A stretch of 64,000 nt of DNA from Phoronis australis (lineage: Eukaryota; Phoronida; Phoronidae): positions 828,441-892,440 of the forward strand of contig NMRA01000066.1 of NCBI GenBank assembly GCA_002633005.1, written 5' to 3'. The position numbers and the translations under genes are program-made. Position 1 is the stretch's first letter. The number at the start of each line of letters is the position of its first letter. Below, piece by piece: positions 13,801 through 28,000 of this stretch. The notes beneath the pieces are model-generated. The model was given only the letters and a program-made list of their open reading frames with translations, ran no database searches and was not told the DNA's origin.

Positions 13801-13941
13801 AAACGTACCTAGAGTGGCGTACATGATGAAATATCCCACACGACATTATTACGCGTATCAACGGAGACCGAAGGTCGAGGTCGATACGCGGAATAATGTC
13901 TCGTGGGATATTATTTCATGTACGCCACTCTCGGTACGTTT
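13801..13941. repeat. near-perfect 141-bp palindrome (hairpin element)
   Basis: Two arms of about 60 bases are inverted copies: left AAACGTACC...GAGTGGCGTACATGA, right TCATGTACGCCACTC...GGTACGTTT, with a short loop around GGAGACCGAAGGTCGAGG. Only a few mismatches interrupt the stem, and pairing weakens outward to about 13786 and 13958. It is consistent with a fold-back MITE. Open frames running through it are by-products of the palindrome. Confidence 0.7.
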
Positions 13942-13959
13942 TGTGTATGTGTACTATTG

Positions 13960-16900
13960 TAATTTCCCACGCGACACAGCTCTGTTTTCCCGTTTGACTA
14001 AAAAAATAAGACGTTTCATTATTTTTGACGCCCATTCAACTTAAGAAATAAATAGCCGTGGAGCGCTTGTGGGTGTTACGACTTCCGTTCTCCAAAACCG
14101 TTGTCGGTACTTTTTATGTGTTGCGGTGAACATTTCACCTATGCGTTTTGGCGTAGACCCAGATGTCCCGCTTTTTATCTGGGAATCCCGCTTTCAATTC
14201 AGTTGTGCCACTTTTTCATTCTCGAATATTGACAATTACAATCACAGGTGTTCAAAACACCATTGTCTCTTTGTCATAAATAGTGTTACTTTCCAGAGTC
14301 CACTTTCTTTAGTAACATAACAATTCTAAAAATGTTCTCTTATTTCTCTTGTTTAGGATAACACACACTACAATAATTGTATCACTAATTTCTACTCGCT
14401 ACTATGGAACCTTTGTAACGATCTTCCCACAGTACATTTTAGAGCTACACAATAGATGTTTGCTCGTTTTATTGCCTCCTGAATCTTTACGAAGAACTGT
14501 ATCTAACGGCTCCAAAGATCAAATTTATGTATAAAGATGTACAGTTTTTGATGAATGCCGGACTAAATTCTTTACAGCAACTATGAGGAATCCATGTTCT
14601 GAAATATTTGTCTTGATAGGGTAGAAGTCTTTTAAATCATTGAACTTATTTCCCTGCTGAATTCATTAGTCTTCTATAAACATGTCTGGTTTCTTTCCTT
14701 TTTTATTACTTTTACACTCTGATATTTTCGCATTTTGGTTTTTAGAATAAAAGTTATTTCTTAAACCTGTCGGGTATGCGAAAAGATATTATTGACGAAT
14801 TAACTTATTTGTCGCTTGCTTCTAAAAAAATACATACATCATGCTTGAACTCTGCCAAACATTTGCTAGATAACGCTGGCAAGTGGTTTGGCTGTGTTTG
14901 GAAGAATTTGACACTATTTTGCAATACTTTGCAGGGAGTCATGTGAGGAAAGCAATATTTTTCTAATAAATCGAGGAAAGTCAAAAGAAATATCTTCAGC
15001 AGATTGTGCGCTGATGAAGCTTGTTCGCTGAGATGTCCCTGCGAAAGAGAGGCCCTTCTGTAGACTAGACCATGGGTTAAAATGCACCGAACATGCAGCA
15101 TATCACATCCTCCGTCAAACATTTTTTGAAGATGTGCAACAGAATGGTTGATGCATGTTTCACCGAACTGCAGACGAAAGCAAAACCGTTTATACAAAAA
15201 AGAATAAACAGTATTTTGTTTTGCTTCCATCTGGACCAGTCTGATTTAGGGGCCCCAATGCATCTTTCAAAAGAGCACCCCTACGACATGCATACTACTT
15301 TGACAGTTGAGTCCACCGTATATTCTTCCGAAATATCATTTTGAACGCTATATAACATCATGATTGTCAGTTGTTTGCAAATTGGTTATTTGAATAACTT
15401 TATGATAAAGGGTGTTTCATTAGTGAACTAAACCGAAATCGACGCATACATGTAAATGAATTCAGAACGATGATAGTTTGTTCAAATATTCTTGAAAATA
15501 CAACTATAATCGTTTAGAACACTTAGAGTGAGTTGGAGGTTTTAGTTGAGAATCTGAGGTGAGCTACACTGATATTTGCCGCGATACAAAGAATGGCGGA
15601 AGAGGACGTTTAGCACTGAATAGTGAAATCACGAGCGCGAAGAGAGCTCCGTGGCAAATGTTAAACTTCGAGGAATGAGGAACTGATGTATTTTTAAGAC
15701 TCGGTAGCATATATAGCTTATATCTGTGACTGACGTGTGTTCTGTATAAAGTCTTGCGTTTCATAAAGTTGACGAAGAGACGTTTTTACTGAATGGACGT
15801 GTACTGTATATATGAATACAGTTATTATTATAAGTGATATATATTTATTGAAGGATACACAGAACATACAAAGAAATAATAACACACCCAGAAACCGCGA
15901 AGCATTATATCTGGGTTGTAAACAATTCATAAGTGAAACTTATATACATGTACATAGAGGTACATGTATATACAATTAAGTAGTATCTAAAATAAGTATT
16001 CCAATACTTAGACATGCTATTACAGATATATGAAAACAAAAATATGTACAGATTCATGTAGGGAAATCAGATGCAACAATATTGATAAACGGTAGATAAA
16101 AATTTGCTAACGTTGATTAGGAGGAATTCGTTGAGAACGAAGTCAAGGTTAGGACTACCATTCAGTAATAATGAAACTCTAGTAGGGATATTATTACAAG
16201 AATTGAGAGCGTTAACAATTGACTGGTTATCATTGAGTGCACGAAAGAGTGAGTCGCTCAGGTATTCGAAGAGGGGAATACAGTCATGTTGCGGTATGTG
16301 GGAAAAGGAAAGGGGTCGTCCTGGATTACGCATCGACATTCGAATTTCGCTGTTTTTGCCGACTTTGCCGCAATATACGCCAAGCACTTTTGTATTAACC
16401 TTGCGTTTTTCTCACCATTGGAGTTCAGTGGCAGGTTGCATGCAAAAATCCTGAAGAATGACTCGGTTAAGTTCCCTAAATCTTTTGCCTATTTGTGTCT
16501 TTCTTTACTGACAAGTGTAATCTTCTTCTGTCAATTCAGCTTCATTATGATCGTGACTAATTGTATTTTCTCATATTGTAACTGAAAGCCCTGGATACAG
16601 TGAAAATAAAAAGGGACTGAGTCCGTCAATTAGGGATATTCCATGTAAACTTTCCTATTTATTTTCGATAATATTGAGAATTCACCGTCAAGTTCACTGT
16701 CGATTTGTATCAAAGCCAAATGTGATTTTGTAATGAAACTGAAACACCATAAGGAAGGACAGTCGGTGTTTTCTCAAATCCACAAACACGCAGTAGATTT
16801 AGGGAACTTAGTTGAGTCCCTATTTGGAACTATTTCGTGCAATGGAGCACTGATGTTCATTGTTGTTGTCGTATTCTTTTCAAGTTATTCTCGGCTGCAT

Positions 16901-17445
16901 GACACTATTCATCCATCCATTGCCAACGAAATACTGCTGATGTGCTGTGGGCTGCAATTCCACCAGGGAAAAGTTCTGAACTTTGAATCGATTAGAATCC
17001 CCTTTTTTTAAAATACCCTTTAAATTCCAGTACTTTTGAACAGTTGAAATCGACGGTTTCCAACATGGCCTGTGAAAATGTGCCTGACATTCCAAAACGA
17101 TGCACTTTCTTTCTTACCTCCGTGACAAAGGAGAGTCCTATATGACTCATTGTAATCCGGGGCAACCCTTATGATCTTTTCAAAATCGTTGCATTGGTGT
17201 TTTTAGGTAAAACATGAAATTTTTAAGTAATATATTATAATCTAAATGTAAGACAATTATAGATGACAGGTGACAAGAAGTTTGCCAAATCTGCTCCTCT
17301 CGGGAGGTTTCTTTGCTGAGCAACAGCGGCAAGATATAGGGTAGAATATACACACGAAACACAGTAGTAAGACCCGTCCGAAGATCAACGTCAGTCGTGC
17401 CTCCGATCAGGAACATATCTGCCAATTTTCATAATGATCCTATAC
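13960..17445. other. intergenic, no recognised gene
   Basis: AT-rich sequence between the two MPEG1-like genes. Several frames of 60-140 codons occur on both strands but show no domain, signal peptide or splice-supported structure that I recognise. Short ACATGTAC-rich runs lie near 15950-15975. Confidence 0.45.
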
Positions 17446-18455
17446 AGTACAGCCATTGAATTGTTAGACTTCGTCCGGGCTACCTCACGCCTAGCCAGAC
17501 CGGAGCTTAACTGGAACAAAGGTGTGACAGAAATCAGTCACGGTCGTCTCACGCTTACTCTCCGGGTAGCCCTCACGCTTACCTCCTGTTTAGTTAACGC
17601 TTACCTCACGCTTTCTTCCCGCCTTCCCTGCTTTTTGTATGCCTACAATGTACATGTACTTGTGTGTCTGCAATAAAGTTGATACTGTAGTTGTTACTAG
17701 TATACTTACTATTATAGTTACTATTAGTATATCTTTAACCTGTAATATCATTAGTAGTAGCAGTAGTATTTGATAGTCTTCGCACTACTCTTTTCTGCAT
17801 GCATGCATGCTCGCATTTTACTGCCGTTCGTTAGATGATCTGGGCTTCTTGTTCATATTTCATAGCTCCACTAGGCCAGTGGTGTTTATCTAAATGCAAA
17901 GCTACTCCTTATAATAAAACATAATCTAAACCCGTATTCGTGTCACTTTCAGTGCTGTACATTTTGCCTCTATTGCTAGCGTACGTATACACGCATAACA
18001 CAAACAATTCCGTAGTCGCAAAATTATTATTTAATTGTAAGCACTAACTTGAACGAAACAATGATGATGTATTTAGTCGTAATATACTTGTTCAAGACAA
18101 ATAAACCCTCTTGGTAGTGTGTCCGGACAAACCTAAATTAAATCTTAAATGGTGTCCTAGTCAAATAGCGTACTAGTCAAGATGATTCTAGCGATGAGAA
18201 ACGAGTGAGGATAGCAATTGAAGACTGTTCCAACTGTAGACAAGGCAGGGAAACTCACGCCTGGCTCAAGGCTGGCTCGCTCTTCGTTCACGCCTAACTC
18301 AAGGTACATGTAAGCTCCGGGTACAGTCACGCTTAGGCCCACGCCAGCGGTCACGGTCGATTCACGCCTCACTCTCCGGTCTGTCTCCGGTTAAGCTCCG
18401 GTCTGGCTATTCGTGAGGTAGCCTGGACGAAGTCTAGTAATTCAGTGGCTGTACT
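17446..18455. mobile_element. about 1-kb inverted-repeat DNA element
   Basis: The left end AGTACAGCCATTGAATTG and the right end, read on minus (AGTACAGCCACTGAATTA), continue as matching inverted arms of about 80 bases that include GACTTCGTCC, GCTACCTCACG and AGACCGGAGCTTAAC. Inside the arms are GC-rich subrepeats (CTCACGCTTAC, CTCCGGTCTG, CTCAAGG). No transposase frame is visible, so it looks non-autonomous. Target duplication is unclear; flanking TA would suit a Tc1/mariner-like origin but is not shown. Confidence 0.6.
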
Positions 18456-19063
18456 AGTTGTTTGGCAACTAGAAGAAGTGATTGCCCATAAAAACGGATT
18501 TCATAAATAATAAGAATGACTATTAGGTGACGCATAATACAACGAATCCATCCAAGATTGGAAACGTGTCATCGTCTCCTTCATGAAAATCTGTTGCTGC
18601 AAGAAGTCATGGCAATCGATGGAGAAACTGCAGAAGCAAACAAACATAAAAATGCCACCAGGGGGCACAGCGGCTGCCTTGCACGTCCAAAAGGTGTCGC
18701 CGCCCATTGCCACATTCTTAGGAAGACTTTACGGTATTCACCATCACACATCTAATTTGACTGATATAAACAATTGCTTGTCACGTCTGGTTATTTTGAG
18801 TTGCCAGGATATGAAAACCGTCAAAGGAATTTCAGGGGATTTATTGTTACCAATAACGATTGCTTTGGTGGAATAAAACGACACCAAACCATGGTTTGTC
18901 AGTGGCTTTATCATTGACCTTGTTTAACCTCCCCCCCCCCTTCGCGCAAACGCGTGGCACAATGCATCACAAGAAAATATTTTTAAAGCTAAATCTCAAA
19001 CCATACATTCATACCACACGCAGAAAGAAACTAAACGTCAACACGTGACATCAATTTACACGC
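18456..19063. other. intergenic 3' flank of MPEG1-like gene B
   Basis: Non-coding in appearance, with a poly-C run near 18931-18940. No clear AATAAA on minus close to the stop codon of gene B was noted. Confidence 0.4.
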
Positions 19064-22000
19064 TTAAACGCCTGCTTCGTGGTGGCGACCGTCGACTGAG
19101 CCGTACTCATTTTCCATCGACACAAAGGACTTCTTATTCGGTCTTTTACCTTTCATGTGCTGTGCGACGATGATCACCACAAATATGACGAGACCAAGAA
19201 ACGCCGTTGATCCAACTGTGATCCCGACGGCGGACGACACTCCAATGCACTTACTGTTGTCTTTGGATTCGCCGCCGACTGCTTGCAAAAGCTCCGAATC
19301 TGACGGCTCGAGTTTAACAAGCGGCAGCATTGGCACTCGCTTCCACTCTGACGTTGTTTCGTTCTTGATCCAACCCGTACCAGCTGAGCCCACAATAAAA
19401 AGCAAATTTGTTGAGTTCGGATTCTTTCTTGGCTTTCTTTCAAAGGGTGGTCTGATAACCTTGACAGACGAAAGACCGGAAAGAACATTTGCCTTTACAC
19501 AATAATCAATTTCGCAACCGTCGTCAAGATCGGCAAGATGTTGTGTGTATCCGGAAGGGCACCTATGGGGCCAGTCAGAGGCTTGCTGATTAAAGAAGGA
19601 GTACAGACTTCTTTTGTGTACCTTACTCTGCGGCATGGTGAGAACCAACGGATTGCCAGACTTGCAGCTGAAGAAACCGGCGAAAGGAATTTGATAGACA
19701 CCGCCCATTTCGACATCATCGCCGACGCACACTGTCATATCGTTTCCCAAATGAAGACCATGAAAATGGGGCGGGCAAGAGAAAGATTTCGTCAGCAAAT
19801 TGGTATGCGTAGACGTATAGACGCCACCGAACATGTACCCCGACCCCTGTTGGACGGAACCGGATGCAGCACACCAGTAACCCGTGTAAGACGCCTTGGT
19901 GCTGTAGTAATAGTTCTGGCAATCTTCGTTGCAACATTTCTTCAGCCATAAGAAACCACAGCTTCGGCATCTTCGCGCGCACTTATACTCCTTCTTGGTG
20001 GAGCCCTCAGTTCCTTCGACCAATTTCACAGGCGTGTAGTGTTGTGGACAGCTAAAGCCACCTGTCAACGGGTTCCTCTGCGAAAGTTTGGTGCACACGG
20101 AAGAATCACTTCCGGAAACCAGTGAGCAAGTCTGATAAACTCCACCTAACGAGAAGTTGGTCAGAGGGTGAGCACATGAACCGTCGTCGATGTTCGCGTC
20201 AAAACTAAAGTTGGGCGAGTCGCGCTGCGTACAACCTTTATACGTGTTAAATTTGTAGTACTGGTCCACAGCCTCTTCGACGTATTGAGCAATCTCTCTT
20301 CGGATGGGATCGGGAACGTCCGGCAGTGTGTTGTGACTGATGACGTAATATATAGGATCACCGGATCGGTCGATGGGTACCAGGTTGTTCGCCAGACCAG
20401 CCTCCCATTCGTCTATGGTGAAGTTTTTCTATACAAAAAGAAAAGTTTACATCCTGATATTAGAGTGGAAAGTTCTGTTCTAACTGTTAGAAGTAAATGC
20501 TATACTGCGTTCAGATGAGGAATTACTTTGAAAAGGTCGAAAAGACAAGTGACCAGAGGATATATCTGCCTCTTAAAACAAGCTTTCCCAAAAGCTTCTG
20601 TCTTGTGAGTAATTGCCATGCCGTAAATATGCAAAATAGCAACATTCTGGACATCACGTGAGATCACCACGGATGAACAGAACCGAATCACCAGTTGCCT
20701 TATGGGAATATACACAGTGTTTCCTCACGGTAAGAAGGCAGATATGTCTTCAGATTTCGAGGCGGCGGTCGATAAGATCACATTAGGACATTTAAGACTG
20801 CGGATCAGACATCCATGTGAACGTTGTACTATTCCTAGATTCTATTATAGTTTACATTTTTATTGTAATCAAATCACATTTCTTCCATACCCTTAAGTTA
20901 CTTGGATATTGTCAAAAATGAATTTTGAGAATATTCAAATGAACCAATGTACTGAATAGACTACGTATTTCCAAACTTAACAGACACGATTGGACAAAAT
21001 ACCGTCTAGCTACACTGATAACCTCGCATAAAGATTATAGAAGAAAATCAGAATGAAGTCTTATCAACCACTGGTGAATTACCGCTTTGAGGTATCAGAT
21101 GATTTTTTGGTTCCACTTCCCTAGGGGAAGTTCTGTGTAGCGTTACACCGGCAGGTCATAAAGACCAACTTCAAATTATGATGTATAAAATTAAGCGATT
21201 TCTTAAGCCAAAAGTTACACTCATGAGTTTCAATCTGCTTCAAGTATAGCTATAAAAAAGTGTTAATTTGATTTATTTGCCATCTCAATTTTGTGAGGAT
21301 CAAAAATTGAACAAAAGCATTCAATTCTAGCCATTGCGTAAAACGGGTTTTTCCAAGGTAAAAGTGATATTACCCAACTGCCCTCAGCATAACTTCAGTA
21401 AGTCATTGTTAAGAAAACAGATATTGCAGACAAATCAAAATAATAATAGTAATGCAAATCCATTGACAGTCACCTGAATGTTATCAGTATATCAGTTCAT
21501 TTTCAAATGAGATACCTTTCTCACAGCACATATGGGATACCTCGACAACGTGCGTGGTAATAATATTATTAGATAGTAAGTCGTGACCTGTTACATAGTA
21601 TCGTTAGCCAAACGGTTGAACGTTACGCACATAAATTACGTGCGTAAGTTAATTCTTGTTAGAGACGTAAAGTAATTATTTAGAGGCGTAAAGTAATTAT
21701 TTGCGGCGTAAAGTATTTTACGTCGCAAATAATTATTTTACGCCTCTAATAAGAATTAACGTACGTACGTAATTTACGTGCGTAACTTTCACCCATTTGG
21801 CCAACGATAATCAGCATAATAAGCCAGCGGTGAAAAACGAACTGCTGCTAATGTATAAAAATATTTTTTAAAATGCGTGCACAAAATAACTCAAAAATAT
21901 TTTCCTTGGTAAAGGGAGATCATCTTTTGATTGACGGGTGCTTTGGACGAGCGATGATCTCATATACAGTACATGTAGATGTAGAGCTACCCTTTCACAT

Positions 22001-25000
22001 ACATGTATCATACCACCGTCTTAAGCTGAAACTGGACGAATTACCTTTGATTAAACGAGCTCTCGGTGTTCTAAACGGCTAAATGTATGATGTCTTTTCT
22101 ACGATTCAACATGAAGACTGTGCAAGGGTCAAGTTCATTACCTTGATACCTGCTCCTCCGATGCTCTTCAAGTTTGACGAAGTTAGGTTTCGTGTGTACC
22201 TTGTCTTCGTCTCATGTGAAGCCGAGCTGTCGTATCCACCTCCGAGATTGATTTTGCCAAAAAAAGATGCGCTGGCCGCAGCTTTCACTTCCGTCTTCCG
22301 TAGCGAGTAGTCTGAGATGAACGTGTCTTTTACCGAGTCTTCTTGGGCGAGTATGGCGCCCACGTCAACACTGGTCGTGAAATGGGTCCCGAAATCACGC
22401 ACAAACAGCTGGGCGGTGTAGGACGCCAGTCGAGTGTTGTTTGTCTGAATGTGGGCGCCAATCTCGAGGAAACGATTTTTGCACGCCTGTGATAGTTGAG
22501 CGTCGGGTTGCGCCTTGATGGTGTAAACATGCCGTCTAATTTGCACCCGGGTAGTGGAGGATTTGTCGTTGTACTGATGTTTTTTTACCTAAATCACGAA
22601 AGGATGTTCTTTTTAAAGTGTTTTAGCAAATTAAAAAAGATAGTTTTTAATCAAAACATATTATTTGCGTGAAATTATAATTAAGGGAGAGCCATTTAAT
22701 TAAAAATGAAATCACGTCACATTGCCAAAGTCAGTTCGCCTTTTTAGTGAGACGTCATTTTGAAGGTTTTGAACTAGTCAAATAAAATTAAAATGCCATC
22801 ATTAAAAACAATAATAATCACTACGCCAGATTTAATTGATGCTGTCAATTACCAGGCACTTTCAAACTAATACCTGGCTATGAACCTGGTCAATTTTAAT
22901 CTTTCTCAGCTCCCCAGGAGCATGCAATGGGTGCAACAGTTGTCGGACCACACCAATTAACCCATACCCAAAATTTTGCTAAACAGCCACCGTGCTAACT
23001 TGAATCGGAAATATCTAATATGTACAATTTTAAGATGTAATGTCACAGTGCATTTCTATCCACATTTGATTTGAGTTTCTCGCTGTATTTTTGTCTTGGT
23101 TTCACTGTTTTTATTTCGTCATGGTCTTCAATCCCCCGTTTTCTGTTTTTGAAATTGTGCCTCATTGATTGAAACTCAAAAACTATATACAAACCGTTTC
23201 AAAAGATGAGCTATCAAAGCTATTATGTTATGGCAGTTGAGATTTACAATATCTACATGTAATATTTTACCTCTTCGCTACTGTGAGAAAACGATCCACT
23301 GATAAACGAGAAAAATGAAGCTTCTGCGTTGATGCTGCGTGACGTCATATCCGTGTACTCATTCCACCTGTCGAACACTTCCGCGTATGATTGCAAGTTT
23401 GTCTCCTTTACCGGTAAGGCAAATGTCGAATCAGGTATAAGGTATTTACCTACAAAAGATAATAAATTTAATGTAGTCGTACAGACGACACTCAATTGCG
23501 GCCTCTGGGCACTGTCCTGTGAGACTAGCACGGGCTGCGTTCCGTAGACGCTTTACATAAAATTGCAGTTGCGGCAAAAATCTTTGCTTTTGGAGTGTAA
23601 ACAATGAATTTTACCCAATAATTTATAAATCCAATCCCAAAAAACAACATTTTAACCTTCCCGATCAATCACTTCAGTGCCGCCATTTTGTTGGCATACG
23701 CTAGCGAGCTCCCGAGCGTGTTCGCGAAACACCCTCATTAAAATTGTGAAATACAGCGTATCCTAAAATGTATTCACACTTCAAATGCCAACAACTGCGC
23801 TGTTTTTTTGACTCAGGATCAAGCTTAATGGTTTAAATTCATGAAGATAGATCTGAAAACGAATCAAGTCTTTAAACATGACGAAATGCATTGTTTATTA
23901 ACCTCGGAAGAACTGTTGTAAATTAATCCTTGACGTTTTTTAGTTTCCAATAGCATTGCGCAATGAATGTTCTTGCTTGCATAAAGCGGCTCCCACTCTT
24001 ATTCTGACAGATGTAACCATATCGTAGGCCCGGTTACAGGGTCAGGTCCATGTGAACTGAATTTGAACTCCCTAGCGGCGTTGCACTGAAGTGTGAATAC
24101 AATTTTGCCACCCTGTAGACTGACTCATTGTAACAAATTGACCTATCGCCAGGACTATTGAGTGACGGCTTAACTGACCAAGACCAATCAGAACGCATCA
24201 TTCTTGACACATCTTCGTTTTCAATCCGTCATTTTACCCGACAAACAATACGTTGTCGGGTAAAACCTGTTGTTTGTTTGTGGACAGGGGGTGGAGCTTG
24301 CGATTGGTCAATTGATGTTAGGAAGTCTTCCTACTGATATCAATATGTTCCTTGTCATGGCTTGTGTTTACCATAGAAAGGATATGAGAGCTCATCTGCG
24401 ACTGATAAAAAGTTGAATCATTTGGAAGGTTTGACCAAGCCTGTCCAGTTTACATCATTTTGACCACTTGCTTTGTTAGCCAATGCCCTCAATGGTCTTT
24501 TTAGAGATGCAAATTGTTTTATACCGTGAAAGTAACATATTTTTAAACTCAAAGAGGCATGCACATGAATGTACTGTGTGTTGGTGAGGGACGTAATTTA
24601 TGATTTGTTTTGTGTGTTGATTAAGGAAGAAATGTCCCTGTACGTGCTCGTAGCCTTGGGGGTGGAATGAACACTTTCAGAAGATTTGCACCGGCATGTA
24701 TCAGATCCGCCTTCAAATGCATTGGACCAGAAACCTGGTGACGAGTGAAGAGAGGTGGTGGAGCATTGGCAACTTCTGACGACTGGGGGGAGGTACAAAC
24801 TCGGTGCCGACCGGGAGGCGGAAAATCGGTGAAATCTGAGAGTGGAGCAAAATGTCCGGACGTGTTGAGACAGAGGTACGCCAATTTTGAATTTTGCATC
24901 CCGGGTTTAAACACTTGGCTGCGGGCATATTACACAGCAAAGTTTTTTTCAAAATGCAAGCAATTGAACATACAAAGTCGGAACTAGTTTTAAATTGTCC

Positions 25001-28000
25001 TAATGAAAATGAAATGTGGTACGTGAAGCGTCCTTGTATATGACAGACTCATATTTTAAGAATGCATTAAAGAACTGGTAAAAGACTCAGCATTTCTAGA
25101 TGCTTGATTTCAGTAAGTGAGCCAAAAGATATTTATTCGGGGTCGAAGACGTTAAGCGTGGCAATTTCCAATCTGATTTTGAACAAATGTTGTGTACTCG
25201 ACCTTCGCACAATCTCTGCCATTTCCAAGCCAGCACTCACTGTCATCTGTGCACAGTAAACGGTTTACGTGCATATCTACATGTATTACCAAAGAGCGGT
25301 CGCTATTTCCGCAAACACTTTCTATATCCGCATATTCTCAGTTCCGTGTACTATATTTCTGCGTAATCACTGAAGCCAAGAAATGTGCCTTAATTTCCTA
25401 GTTATTGCACAAGGTGTGTTCCGTAGACCCAAGACCGTCGCGTGGAAAGCTACTGCGATCGCTTGTAATGTGTAGCGGTACATGTATCTCGAGAAGACTA
25501 GCATAATCTTGCGTTTTTGCGAGTTTTTACGTGTATGGAACCCAATCCAGAAGTGCTACACCACTTACCGTCTTCCGTTGTTTTGCAGGTGACGTAAGTG
25601 GGTTTCATAACTTGACCCATTTCAAGGTTTCTCAGGTTGTCCCATCCTATTCCAGGGAGAGCCTCAAATCCATAAATGCCTAAAAGAGAGAGACGATTTC
25701 TTGGTTAAATAATGCTTGTGTTCATTATGTTGGCCCAGGTACTTGTGATTACTTCTCTTGTGTTATTAACTTAGTTATTGGGAAATTATACGTGTGAGTC
25801 AGTGAGTGGCAGGTAGTTCAACAAATTATTCATAATTTGTTCATTGTGTTGAAGAGCAGTTATCTGGGTGTCAAACAAGTTTTTAATTTACTCACCAGTC
25901 GATTCAAATATCTGTGTTTTGAAGTTTATGTACTGAAAACCGGATTATTTTTTGTGACCCAGGACTTACCAATCGGCCCTCTCATATGTCCAGGCAAAAT
26001 TAAAGGACGCGCAAAGTTGAACGGGTCTTTCATCGCATGAACGCTGAAACCGGGAAATTGTTAATGAAAATTTGTGGGAAATGTTTCGAAGAAATCCTCA
26101 AAAAAGACTCGCATAGCCAGACTTATAATGTCATGACTGTAAACAAAGGTGTTTTACTCAATGTCGCTTCACAACCTGCACGTGCATATTAAATCAAGTG
26201 CAATCGTATTTAATAGAAACTGAATGTTCACTGCCTTAATTTTATCCCGGGGGGCGCACCACTATTTTTAGGACGTGGGTGCGGGGTAGGAAAATTAGGA
26301 TTACCACTCTTTTAGACAGTGGGCACAAACATTAACACTCGATCGCATGTTTCTTTGTCTCTTCCAAAGTGACCCTCTTTGCAAATCTTTAAAGCGGAAG
26401 AAGCATTCGTTGTTTGGCAATGCGTGCGACCGTAAGGGGGCGCATTTAATTTGTACCTCCTGTATGCTTCGATGGAGNACACACGGCTAAGCTTATTACA
26501 TTTACTGTATCAATGTACTCATCCTGCTAAGTTCTACAGTCCCGATAATCCTGAGGACCCTAGGCTCGCATTGTTCCCATTATTGAGGTTACATTGTTAC
26601 TCCGTCTCGATGTTGGTTTTCTTGCGCATCATAATACGGGCGTAAACCCAAGTGCGCCGACACGAAAAAGTACACTTATTTTTTAGAAGATCAAATGTTC
26701 CATCACTAATGTCACTGTTTTGGTTGAGTCTAGGACAAATGGAAGCTTATGAATATTCGGACGAAGTAGTTTTGTAGATAATCGAGTGAAACCACACATT
26801 TTTTGCTTTCGACCCCATTCATCTTCGACATGTTTTCTGTAGAAAAAGAGGAAACATTAATTAATCGAACCAAGGGAATAAAGGGCGGGAAAACATCAAG
26901 ACAGAGAAGTTTTGAGCCCAGTAATGGGGATCATATGTCTGCGGGAAAATCGGTTCGGAAAAGAGAGATGGGGTTGGGCCAGAGTACACTGCTACGGTCT
27001 GGTGTAAATTCAACTAGCTAATTGGAAGCCAAGCCAAATCTGCTACATAACATTCCCCGTAAAACACACTCGTTTTACAAGTCAGGAAAATTATTTTTAA
27101 AAACGTTTATATATACCTATTCTTTCATGCGATTATAAACCTGCTACATACAAAATGCTTATGATCCTCCGCATCAGCTTCTACTTCAGGTCAGTGGCAA
27201 AAATAATTTTCATCGTTGGATATGCTATAAGAGAAATCTAAATTGGGGTGGCTCTTTTGACGAATGTAATACATGTACTTCAGTGCCCTCTGCCACCGTA
27301 CTTTCTTATTATTCTCTGGATCTAGGTCACCACCTTTGACCTATTAGTAATTCTTAAGGTTATGTAGCGCGCTGTAAAATGGCCAACTTCCGAACATCAT
27401 ATCTACCAAACGGCTGATTGGATTCATGTGAAACTGTATACGGTATGCTGTGTGCACTGTTTTCAAAATGTTTATCAGAAATGGGACCTTTGTAATTTTA
27501 ATGAAAAATTTATAAAGTTGCATAAAACGAAAATATTTTAGAAAACTGTAACAGCGTTTTCGAAATCTTACCTTGAACATTTGTATCTAGTAAAATTTGA
27601 TCGTCGTTTTGCTATCATTGTACCTCTTTTGCTAAATCTTTCCAAGACATGGTCACGTGACCCAAGTAATAAGAGATGGACAAACAGTCAAAAACTCCTT
27701 CTACAGGCTTTCTACTTTCATACAATGAATACAGTTTTAAAATCTCTAGCTTTTTTGGATATTTTGTTAAATGCGCAGAATTGTACATAAGCAATTACAT
27801 GACCTTGACCAGCAAACTATACGTATTTTTCCAACTTTATTTATAGGCAGTCTGCTTACGTACACGCAACCTCGTGACTTCCATCATCAGACATCCGTGA
27901 GTCATTAACTTTGGCTTTTTCACTGCGCCATGCATAATCTTGTTATTTTGTGTGATACGATTTACGATATTTAGTCTAGTGACTGCACATTGATCACGGT

